Source: Bromus sterilis
Taxonomy: Eukaryota > Streptophyta > Magnoliopsida > Poales > Poaceae
Assembly: GCA_950022295.1 (NCBI GenBank)
Contig: OX465599.1
Location: forward strand, 1,054,001 to 1,118,000
Direction: 5' to 3'
Length of the DNA: 64,000 nt
Shown here: positions 25,825-36,914 of the stretch, piece by piece
Layout of the letters: every line of letters starts with the position of its first letter
Position numbering within the stretch: position 1 is the first letter of the stretch
Notes under the pieces: model-generated
Told to the model about the DNA's origin: nothing
Databases searched by the model: none
What the model saw: only the letters and a program-made list of their open reading frames with translations
Made by a program: the position numbers and the translations under genes

Positions 25825-26885
25825 GACCGGCACGTAAATGCACCCTGGGGTTCGTCAATTGTGGAAATCACTCCAGGGACCCAAAACGGTGATTAATAGC
25901 CCATGAAACAGGCCAGAATCGGCCAAAACTGCGAGTGTTGATGACCGGCACGTAAATGCACCCTTGGGTTCGTCAATTGTGGAAATCACTCCAGGGACCC
26001 AAAACGGTGATTAATAGCCAATGATACAGGCCGGAATCGGCCAAAACTGCGAGTGTTGATGACCGGCACGTAAATGCACCCTTGGGTTCGTCAATGGTGG
26101 AAATCACTCCAGGGACCCAAAACGGTGATTAATAGCCCATGAAACAGGCCAGAATCGGCCAAAACTGCGAGTGTTGATGACCGGCACGTAAATGCACCCT
26201 TGGGTTCGTCAATGGTGGAAATCACTCCGAGGATCCAAAACGGTGATTAATAGCCCATGAAACAGGCTAGAATCGGCCAAAACTGCGAGTGTTGATGACC
26301 GGCACGTAAATGCACCCTGGGTTCCTCAATGGTGGAAATCACTCCGGGGACCCAAAACGGTGATTAATAGCCCATGAAACAGGCCAGAATCGGCCAAAAC
26401 TGCGAGTGTTGATGACCGGCACGTAAATGCACCCTTGGATTCGTCATTTGTGGAAATCACTCCAGGGACCCAAAACGGTGATTAATAGCCCATGAAATAG
26501 GCCAGAATCGGCCAAAACTGCGAGTGTTGATGACCGGCACGTAAATGCACCCTTGGGTTCGTCAATTGTGGAAATCACTCCAGGGACCCAAAACGGTGAT
26601 TAATAGCCCATGAAACAGGCCAAAATCTTCCAAAACTGCGAGTGTTGATGACCGGCACGTAAATGCACCCTTGGGTTCGTCAATTGTGGAAATCACTCCA
26701 GGGACCCAAAACGGTGATTAATAGCCAATGATACAGGCCGGAATCGGCCAAAACTGCGAGTGTTGATGACCGGCACGTAAATGCACCCTTGGGTTCGTCA
26801 ATGGTGGAAATCACTCCGAGGATCCAAAACGGTGATTAATAGCCCATGAAACAGGCTAGAATCGGCCAAAACTGCGAGTGTTGAT
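25825..26885 (+). repeat. 12-mer sub-HOR copy 3, shortened to 9 monomers (1061 bp)
   Basis: Order: d a e f h p j a f. The monomers a b i between h and p are missing. The p monomer at 26414 has GAAATAGG instead of GAAACAGG, a change shared only with the p monomer at 27829 in copy 4. That links copies 3 and 4 as the most recent pair. Confidence 0.87.
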
Positions 26886-28300
26886 GACCGGCACGTAAAT
26901 GCACCCTGGGGTTCGTCAATTGTGGAAATCACTCCAGGGACCCAAAACGGTGATTAATAGCCCATGAAACAGGCCAGAATCGGCCAAAACTGCGAGTGTT
27001 GATGACCGGCACGTAAATGCACCCTTGGGTTCGTCAATTGTGGAAATCACTCCAGGGACCCAAAACGGTGATTAATAGCCAATGATACAGGCCGGAATCG
27101 GCCAAAACTGCGAGTGTTGATGACCGGCACGTAAATGCACCCTTGGGTTCGTCAATGGTGGAAATCACTCCAGGGACCCAAAACGGTGATTAATAGCCCA
27201 TGAAACAGGCCAGAATCGGCCAAAACTGCGAGTGTTGATGACCGGCACGTAAATGCACCCTTGGGTTCGTCAATGGTGGAAATCACTCCGAGGATCCAAA
27301 ACGGTGATTAATAGCCCATGAAACAGGCTAGAATCGGCCAAAACTGCGAGTGTTGATGACCGGCACGTAAATGCACCCTGGGTTCCTCAATGGTGGAAAT
27401 CACTCCGGGGACCCAAAACGGTGATTAATAGCCCATGAAACAGGCCAGAATCGGCCAAAACTGCGAGTGTTGATGACCGGCACGTAAATGCACCCTTGGG
27501 TTCGTCAATTGTGGAAATCACTCCAGGGACCCAAAACGGTGATTAATAGCCAATGATACAGGCCGGAATCGGCCAAAACTGCGAGTGTTGATGACCGGCA
27601 CGTAAATGCACCCTTGGGTTCGTCAATTGTGGAAATCACTCCAGGGACCCAAAACGGTGATTAATAGCCAATGATACAGGCCAGAATCGGCCAAAACTGC
27701 GAGTGTTGATGACCGGCACGTAAATGCACCCTAGGGTTCGTCAATGGTGGAAATCACTCCGGGGACCCAAAACGGTGATTAATAGCCCATGAAACAGGCC
27801 AGAATCGGCCAAAACTGCGAGTGTTGATGACCGGCACGTAAATGCACCCTTGGATTCGTCATTTGTGGAAATCACTCCAGGGACCCAAAACGGTGATTAA
27901 TAGCCCATGAAATAGGCCAGAATCGGCCAAAACTGCGAGTGTTGATGACCGGCACGTAAATGCACCCTTGGGTTCGTCAATTGTGGAAATCACTCCAGGG
28001 ACCCAAAACGGTGATTAATAGCCCATGAAACAGGCCAAAATCTTCCAAAACTGCGAGTGTTGATGACCGGCACGTAAATGCACCCTTGGGTTCGTCAATT
28101 GTGGAAATCACTCCAGGGACCCAAAACGGTGATTAATAGCCAATGATACAGGCCGGAATCGGCCAAAACTGCGAGTGTTGATGACCGGCACGTAAATGCA
28201 CCCTTGGGTTCGTCAATGGTGGAAATCACTCCGAGGATCCAAAACGGTGATTAATAGCCCATGAAACAGGCTAGAATCGGCCAAAACTGCGAGTGTTGAT
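26886..28300 (+). repeat. 12-mer sub-HOR copy 4, 1415 bp
   Basis: Full d a e f h a b i p j a f order, with the GAAATAGG variant in p at 27829. It is followed by g h a i j q o, which closes the enclosing 21-mer frame. Confidence 0.87.
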
Positions 28301-29126
28301 GACCGACACGTAATTGCACCCTGGGGTTCGTCAATTGTGGAAATCACTCCAGGGACCCAAAACGGTGATTAATAGCCCATCAAAACAGGCCAAAATCTGC
28401 CAAAACTGCGAGTGTTGATGACCGGCACGTAAATGCACCCTGGGTTCCTCAATGGTGGAAATCACTCCGGGGACCCAAAACGGTGATTAATAGCCCATGA
28501 AACAGGCCAGAATCGGCCAAAACTGCGAGTGTTGATGACCGGCACGTAAATGCACCCTTGGGTTCGTCAATTGTGGAAATCACTCCAGGGACCCAAAACG
28601 GTGATTAATAGCCAATGATACAGGCCGGAATCGGCCAAAACTGCGAGTGTTGATGACCGGCACGTAAATGCACCCTAGGGTTCGTCAATGGTGGAAATCA
28701 CTCCGGGGACCCAAAACGGTGATTAATAGCCCATGAAACAGGCCAGAATCGGCCAAAACTGCGAGTGTTGATGACCGGCACGTAAATGCACCCTTGGGTT
28801 CGTCAATTGTGGAAATCACTCCAGGGACCCAAAACGGTGATTAATAGCCCATGAAACAGGCCAAAATCTTCCAAAACTGCGAGTGTTGATGACCGGCACG
28901 TAAATGCACCCTTGGGTTCGTCAATGGTGGAAATCACTCCGGGGACCCAAAACGGTGATTAATAGCCAATGATACAGGCCAGAATCGGCCAAAACTGCGA
29001 GTGTTGATGACCGGCACGTAAATGCACCCTAGGGTTCGTCAATTGTGGAAATCACTCCAGGGACCCAAAACGGTGATTAATAGCCAATGATACAGGCCGG
29101 AATCGGCCAAAACTGCGAGTGTTGAT

Positions 29127-29598
29127 GACCGGCACGTAAATGCACCCTTGGGTTCGTTATTTGTGGAAATCACTCCAGGGACCCAAAACGGTGATTAATA
29201 GCCCATGAAACAGGCCAGAATCGGCCAAAACTGCGAGTGTTGATGACCGACACGTAAATGCACCCTTGGGTTCGTCAATTGTGGAAATCACTCCAGGGAC
29301 CCAAAACGGTGATTAATAGCCAATGATACAGGCCGGAATCGGCCAAAACTGCGAGTGTTGATGACCGGCACGTAAATGCACCCTGGGGTTCGTCAATTGT
29401 GGAAATCACTCCAGGGACCCAAAACGGTGATTAATAGCCCATGAAACAGGCCAGAATCGGCCAAAACTGCGAGTGTTGATGACCGGCACGTAAATGCACC
29501 CTTGGGTTCGTCAATTGTGGAAATCACTCCAGGGACCCAAAACGGTGATTAATAGCCAATGATACAGGCCGGAATCGGCCAAAACTGCGAGTGTTGAT
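29127..29598 (+). repeat. Four-monomer link (m n d a) between HOR families
   Basis: These four monomers are the usual opening of an m-led unit, but the expected e f h then fails to follow. Instead a b monomer starts the 31-mer. The exchange joining the two families therefore lies near 29599. Confidence 0.8.
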
Positions 29599-31248
29599 GA
29601 CCGGCACGTAAATGCACCCTTGGGTTCGTCAATTGTGGAAATCACTCCAGGGACCCAAAACGGTGATTAATAGCCAATGATACAGGCCAGAATCGGCCAA
29701 AACTGCGAGTGTTGATGACCGGCACGTAAATGCACCCTAGGGTTCGTCAATGGTGGAAATCACTCCGGGGACCCAAAACGGTGATTAATAGCCCATGAAA
29801 CAGGCCAGAATCGGCCAAAACTGCGAGTGTTGATGACCGGCACGTAAATGCACCCTGGGTTCCTCAATGGTGGAAATCACTCCGGGGACCCAAAACGGTG
29901 ATTAATAGCCCATGAAACAGGCCAGAATCGGCCAAAACTGCGAGTGTTGATGACCGGCACGTAAATGCACCCTTGGGTTCGTCAATTGTGGAAATCACTC
30001 CAGGGACCCAAAACGGTGATTAATAGCCAATGATACAGGCCGGAATCGGCCAAAACTGCGAGTGTTGATGACCGGCACGTAAATGCACCCTTGGGTTCGT
30101 CAATTGTGGAAATCACTCCAGGGACCCAAAACGGTGATTAATAGCCAATGATACAGGCCAGAATCGGCCAAAACTGCGAGTGTTGATGACCGGCACGTAA
30201 ATGCACCCTAGGGTTCGTCAATGGTGGAAATCACTCCGGGGACCCAAAACGGTGATTAATAGCCCATGAAACAGGCCAGAATCGGCCAAAACTGCGAGTG
30301 TTGATGACCGGCACGTAAATGCACCCTTGGATTCGTCATTTGTGGAAATCACTCCAGGGACCCAAAACGGTGATTAATAGCCCATGAAACAGGCCGGAAT
30401 CGGCCAAAACTGCGAGTGTTGATGACCGGCACGTAAATGCACCCTGGGGTTCGTCAATTGTGGAAATCACTCCAGGGACCCAAAACGGTGATTAATAGCC
30501 CATGAAACAGGCCAGAATCGGCCAAAACTGCGAGTGTTGATGACCGGCACGTAAATGCACCCTTGGGTTCGTCAATTGTGGAAATCACTCCAGGGACCCA
30601 AAACGGTGATTAATAGCCAATGATACAGGCCGGAATCGGCCAAAACTGCGAGTGTTGATGACCGGCACGTAAATGCACCCTTGGGTTCGTCAATGGTGGA
30701 AATCACTCCGAGGATCCAAAACGGTGATTAATAGCCCATGAAACAGGCTAGAATCGGCCAAAACTGCGAGTGTTGATGACCGGCACGTAAATGCACCCTG
30801 GGTTCCTCAATGGTGGAAATCACTCCGGGGACCCAAAACGGTGATTAATAGCCCATGAAACAGGCCAGAATCGGCCAAAACTGCGAGTGTTGATGACCGG
30901 CACGTAAATGCACCCTTGGGTTCGTCAATTGTGGAAATCACTCCAGGGACCCAAAACGGTGATTAATAGCCAATGATACAGGCCAGAATCGGCCAAAACT
31001 GCGAGTGTTGATGACCGGCACGTAAATGCACCCTAGGGTTCGTCAATTGTGGAAATCACTCCAGGGACCCAAAACGGTGATTAATAGCCAATGATACAGG
31101 CCGGAATCGGCCAAAACTGCGAGTGTTGATGACCGGCACGTAAATGCACCCTTGGGTTCGTTATTTGTGGAAATCACTCCAGGGACCCAAAACGGTGATT
31201 AATAGCCCATGAAACAGGCCAGAATCGGCCAAAACTGCGAGTGTTGAT

Positions 31249-31366
31249 GACCGACACGTAAATGCACCCTTGGGTTCGTCAATTGTGGAAATCACTCCAG
31301 GGACCCAAAACGGTGATTAATAGCCCATGAAACAGGCCAAAATCTTCCAAAACTGCGAGTGTTGAT
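31249..31366 (+). repeat. Chimeric n/j monomer
   Basis: The left end is type n (GACACG) and the right end is type j (CCCATGAAAC, CAAAATCTTCC). It sits between m and a, where n would be expected after m and j would be expected before a f g. A second copy at 34907-35024 shows that it was duplicated as part of the 31-mer. Confidence 0.82.
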
Positions 31367-31602
31367 GACCGGCACGTAAATGCACCCTTGGGTTCGTCAA
31401 TTGTGGAAATCACTCCAGGGACCCAAAACGGTGATTAATAGCCAATGATACAGGCCGGAATCGGCCAAAACTGCGAGTGTTGATGACCGGCACGTAAATG
31501 CACCCTTGGGTTCGTCAATGGTGGAAATCACTCCGAGGATCCAAAACGGTGATTAATAGCCCATGAAACAGGCTAGAATCGGCCAAAACTGCGAGTGTTG
31601 AT

Positions 31603-33137
31603 GACCGACACGTAATTGCACCCTGGGGTTCGTCAATTGTGGAAATCACTCCAGGGACCCAAAACGGTGATTAATAGCCCATCAAAACAGGCCAAAATCG
31701 GCCAAAACTGCGAGTGTTGATGACCGACACGTAAATGCACCCTTGGGTTCGTCAATTGTGGAAATCACTCCAGGGACCCAAAACGGTGATTAATAGCCAA
31801 TGATACAGGCCGGAATCGGCCAAAACTGCGAGTGTTGATGACCGGCACGTAAATGCACCCTGGGGTTCGTCAATTGTGGAAATCACTCCAGGGACCCAAA
31901 ACGGTGATTAATAGCCCATGAAACAGGCCAGAATCGGCCAAAACTGCGAGTGTTGATGACCGGTACGTAAATGCACCCTTGGGTTCGTCAATTGTGGAAA
32001 TCACTCCAGGGACCCAAAACGGTGATTAATAGCCAATGATACAGGCCGGAATCGGCCAAAACTGCGAGTGTTGATGACCGGGACGTAAATGCACCCTGGG
32101 GTTCGTCAATTTTGGAAATCACTCCGGGGACCCAAAACGGTGATTAATAGCCCACGAAACAGGCCAGAATGGGCCAAAACTGCGAGTGTTGATGACCGGC
32201 ACGTAAATGCACCCTTGGGTTCGTCAATTGTGGAAATCACTCCAGGGACCCAAAACGGTGATTAATAGCCAATGATACAGGCCGGAATCGGCCAAAACTG
32301 CGAGTGTTGATGACCGGCACGTAAATGCACCCTAGGGTTCGTCAATGGTGGAAATCACTCCGGGGACCCAAAACGGTGATTAATAGCCCATGAAACAGGC
32401 CAGAATCGGCCAAAACTGCGAGTGTTGATGACCGGCACGTAAATGCACCCTTGGGTTCGTCAATTGTGGAAATCACTCCAGGGACCCAAAACGGTGATTA
32501 ATAGCCCATGAAACAGGCCAGAATCGGCCAAAACTGCGAGTGTTGATGACCGGCACGTAAATGCACCCTTGGGTTCGTCAATTGTGGAAATCACTCCAGG
32601 GACCCAAAACGGTGATTAATAGCCAATGATACAGGCCAGAATCGGCCAAAACTGCGAGTGTTGATGACCGGCACGTAAATGCACCCTAGGGTTCGTCAAT
32701 GGTGGAAATCACTCCGGGGACCCAAAACGGTGATTAATAGCCCATGAAACAGGCCAGAATCGGCCAAAACTGCGAGTGTTGATGACCGGCACGTAAATGC
32801 ACCCTTGGGTTCGTCAATTGTGGAAATCACTCCAGGGACCCAAAACGGTGATTAATAGCCCATGAAACAGGCCAAAATCTTCCAAAACTGCGAGTGTTGA
32901 TGACCGGCACGTAAATGCACCCTTGGGTTCGTCAATTGTGGAAATCACTCCAGGGACCCAAAACGGTGATTAATAGCCAATGATACAGGCCGGAATCGGC
33001 CAAAACTGCGAGTGTTGATGACCGGCACGTAAATGCACCCTTGGGTTCGTCAATGGTGGAAATCACTCCGAGGATCCAAAACGGTGATTAATAGCCCATG
33101 AAACAGGCTAGAATCGGCCAAAACTGCGAGTGTTGAT
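31603..33137 (+). repeat. 13-mer sub-unit (g n d a l a i c b i j a f), 1535 bp
   Basis: A 13-monomer block inside the 31-mer, ending where the next g begins. The same block occurs at 35261-36795, and a partial third copy (g n d a l a i c b i) starts at 36796. Length is 13 x 118 plus one for g, with no h monomer to compensate. Confidence 0.85.
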
Positions 33138-33256
33138 GACCGACACGTAATTGCACCCTGGGGTTCGTCAATTGTGGAAATCACTCCAGGGACCCAAAAC
33201 GGTGATTAATAGCCCATCAAAACAGGCCAAAATCGGCCAAAACTGCGAGTGTTGAT

Positions 33257-33374
33257 GACCGACACGTAAATGCACCCTTGGGTTCGTCAATTGTGGAAAT
33301 CACTCCAGGGACCCAAAACGGTGATTAATAGCCAATGATACAGGCCAGAATCGGCCAAAACTGCGAGTGTTGAT
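33257..33374 (+). repeat. Chimeric n/b monomer at the 31-mer copy boundary
   Basis: It has GACACG as in type n, with CCAATGATAC and CCAGAAT as in type b. In copy 1 the g monomer at 31603 is followed by n and the block starting i h a is preceded by b, so this hybrid is what an exchange between those two monomers would leave. It marks the exchange that duplicated the 31-mer. Confidence 0.82.
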
Positions 33375-36300
33375 GACCGGCACGTAAATGCACCCTAGGG
33401 TTCGTCAATGGTGGAAATCACTCCGGGGACCCAAAACGGTGATTAATAGCCCATGAAACAGGCCAGAATCGGCCAAAACTGCGAGTGTTGATGACCGGCA
33501 CGTAAATGCACCCTGGGTTCCTCAATGGTGGAAATCACTCCGGGGACCCAAAACGGTGATTAATAGCCCATGAAACAGGCCAGAATCGGCCAAAACTGCG
33601 AGTGTTGATGACCGGCACGTAAATGCACCCTTGGGTTCGTCAATTGTGGAAATCACTCCAGGGACCCAAAACGGTGATTAATAGCCAATGATACAGGCCG
33701 GAATCGGCCAAAACTGCGAGTGTTGATGACCGGCACGTAAATGCACCCTTGGGTTCGTCAATTGTGGAAATCACTCCAGGGACCCAAAACGGTGATTAAT
33801 AGCCAATGATACAGGCCAGAATCGGCCAAAACTGCGAGTGTTGATGACCGGCACGTAAATGCACCCTAGGGTTCGTCAATGGTGGAAATCACTCCGGGGA
33901 CCCAAAACGGTGATTAATAGCCCATGAAAGAGGCCAGAATCGGCCAAAACTGCGAGTGTTGATGACCGGCACGTAAATGCACCCTTGGATTCGTCATTTG
34001 TGGAAATCACTCCAGGGACCCAAAACGGTGATTAATAGCCCATGAAACAGGCCGGAATCGGCCAAAACTGCGAGTGTTGATGACCGGCACGTAAATGCAC
34101 CCTGGGGTTCGTCAATTGTGGAAATCACTCCAGGGACCCAAAACGGTGATTAATAGCCCATGAAACAGGCCAGAATCGGCCAAAACTGCGAGTGTTGATG
34201 ACCGGCACGTAAATGCACCCTTGGGTTCGTCAATTGTGGAAATCACTCCAGGGACCCAAAACGGTGATTAATAGCCAATGATACAGGCCGGAATCGGCCA
34301 AAACTGCGAGTGTTGATGACCGGCACGTAAATGCACCCTTGGGTTCGTCAATGGTGGAAATCACTCCGAGGATCCAAAACGGTGATTAATAGCCCATGAA
34401 ACAGGCTAGAATCGGCCAAAACTGCGAGTGTTGATGACCGGCACGTAAATGCACCCTGGGTTCCTCAATGGTGGAAATCACTCCGGGGACCCAAAACGGT
34501 GATTAATAGCCCATGAAACAGGCCAGAATCGGCCAAAACTGCGAGTGTTGATGACCGGCACGTAAATGCACCCTTGGGTTCGTCAATTGTGGAAATCACT
34601 CCAGGGACCCAAAACGGTGATTAATAGCCAATGATACAGGCCAGAATCGGCCAAAACTGCGAGTGTTGATGACCGGCACGTAAATGCACCCTAGGGTTCG
34701 TCAATTGTGGAAATCACTCCAGGGACCCAAAACGGTGATTAATAGCCAATGATACAGGCCGGAATCGGCCAAAACTGCGAGTGTTGATGACCGGCACGTA
34801 AATGCACCCTTGGGTTCGTTATTTGTGGAAATCACTCCAGGGACCCAAAACGGTGATTAATAGCCCATGAAACAGGCCAGAATCGGCCAAAACTGCGAGT
34901 GTTGATGACCGACACGTAAATGCACCCTTGGGTTCGTCAATTGTGGAAATCACTCTAGGGACCCAAAACGGTGATTAATAGCCCATGAAACAGGCCAAAA
35001 TCTTCCAAAACTGCGAGTGTTGATGACCGGCACGTAAATGCACCCTTGGGTTCGTCAATTGTGGAAATCACTCCAGGGACCCAAAACGGTGATTAATAGC
35101 CAATGATACAGGCCGGAATCGGCCAAAACTGCGAGTGTTGATGACCGGCACGTAAATGCACCCTTGGGTTCGTCAATGGTGGAAATCACTCCGAGGATCC
35201 AAAACGGTGATTAATAGCCCATGAAACAGGCTAGAATCGGCCAAAACTGCGAGTGTTGATGACCGACACGTAATTGCACCCTGGGGTTCGTCAATTGTGG
35301 AAATCACTCCAGGGACCCAAAACGGTGATTAATAGCCCATCAAAACAGGCCAAAATCGGCCAAAACTGCGAGTGTTGATGACCGACACGTAAATGCACCC
35401 TTGGGTTCGTCAATTGTGGAAATCACTCCAGGGACCCAAAACGGTGATTAATAGCCAATGATACAGGCCGGAATCGGCCAAAACTGCGAGTGTTGATGAC
35501 CGGCACGTAAATGCACCCTGGGGTTCGTCAATTGTGGAAATCACTCCAGGGACCCAAAACGGTGATTAATAGCCCATGAAACAGGCCAGAATCGGCCAAA
35601 ACTGCGAGTGTTGATGACCGGTACGTAAATGCACCCTTGGGTTCGTCAATTGTGGAAATCACTCCAGGGACCCAAAACGGTGATTAATAGCCAATGATAC
35701 AGGCCGGAATCGGCCAAAACTGCGAGTGTTGATGACCGGGACGTAAATGCACCCTGGGGTTCGTCAATTTTGGAAATCACTCCGGGGACCCAAAACGGTG
35801 ATTAATAGCCCACGAAACAGGCCAGAATGGGCCAAAACTGCGAGTGTTGATGACCGGCACGTAAATGCACCCTTGGGTTCGTCAATTGTGGAAATCACTC
35901 CAGGGACCCAAAACGGTGATTAATAGCCAATGATACAGGCCGGAATCGGCCAAAACTGCGAGTGTTGATGACCGGCACGTAAATGCACCCTAGGGTTCGT
36001 CAATGGTGGAAATCACTCCGGGGACCCAAAACGGTGATTAATAGCCCATGAAACAGGCCAGAATCGGCCAAAACTGCGAGTGTTGATGACCGGCACGTAA
36101 ATGCACCCTTGGGTTCGTCAATTGTGGAAATCACTCCAGGGACCCAAAACGGTGATTAATAGCCCATGAAACAGGCCAGAATCGGCCAAAACTGCGAGTG
36201 TTGATGACCGGCACGTAAATGCACCCTTGGGTTCGTCAATTGTGGAAATCACTCCAGGGACCCAAAACGGTGATTAATAGCCAATGATACAGGCCAGAAT

Positions 36301-36914
36301 CGGCCAAAACTGCGAGTGTTGATGACCGGCACGTAAATGCACCCTAGGGTTCGTCAATGGTGGAAATCACTCCGGGGACCCAAAACGGTGATTAATAGCC
36401 CATGAAACAGGCCAGAATCGGCCAAAACTGCGAGTGTTGATGACCGGCACGTAAATGCACCCTTGGGTTCGTCAATTGTGGAAATCACTCCAGGGACCCA
36501 AAACGGTGATTAATAGCCCATGAAACAGGCCAAAATCTTCCAAAACTGCGAGTGTTGATGACCGGCACGTAAATGCACCCTTGGGTTCGTCAATTGTGGA
36601 AATCACTCCAGGGACCCAAAACGGTGATTAATAGCCAATGATACAGGCCGGAATCGGCCAAAACTGCGAGTGTTGATGACCGGCACGTAAATGCACCCTT
36701 GGGTTCGTCAATGGTGGAAATCACTCCGAGGATCCAAAACGGTGATTAATAGCCCATGAAACAGGCTAGAATCGGCCAAAACTGCGAGTGTTGATGACCG
36801 ACACGTAATTGCACCCTGGGGTTCGTCAATTGTGGAAATCACTCCAGGGACCCAAAACGGTGATTAATAGCCCATCAAAACAGGCCAAAATCGGCCAAAA
36901 CTGCGAGTGTTGAT
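33257..36914 (+). repeat. 31-mer HOR, copy 2, 3658 bp
   Basis: Same order as copy 1. Differences seen: the first monomer is an n/b chimera (GACACG at its left end), the i monomer at 33846 has GAAAGAGG, and the monomer at 34907 has CTCTAGGG. After the last g the order continues n d a l a i c b i for nine monomers and then leaves the pattern. Confidence 0.87.

Larger units (their letters stand above)
22759..29126 (+). repeat. 54-monomer unit: 21-mer with nested 12-mer amplification, 6368 bp
   Basis: It opens m n d a e f h a b i p j a f and closes g h a i j q o, which together are the 21-mer. Between f and g lie 33 additional monomers that are extra copies of a 12-mer (one of them shortened to 9). 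Twenty-one plus 12 plus 9 plus 12 equals 54, and the summed length offset of minus four (five h, one g) fits the measured 6368 bp. Confidence 0.88.
29599..33256 (+). repeat. 31-mer HOR, copy 1, 3658 bp
   Basis: Order: b i h a b i p d a f h b o m nj a f g n d a l a i c b i j a f g. Length is exactly 31 x 118 because two h and two g monomers cancel. It merges pieces of the m-led family (o m) with l-led pieces (a l a i). The a monomer at 31958 carries GGTACG and is always followed by l. The g monomers here end in AAAATCGG instead of AAAATCTG. Confidence 0.87.
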
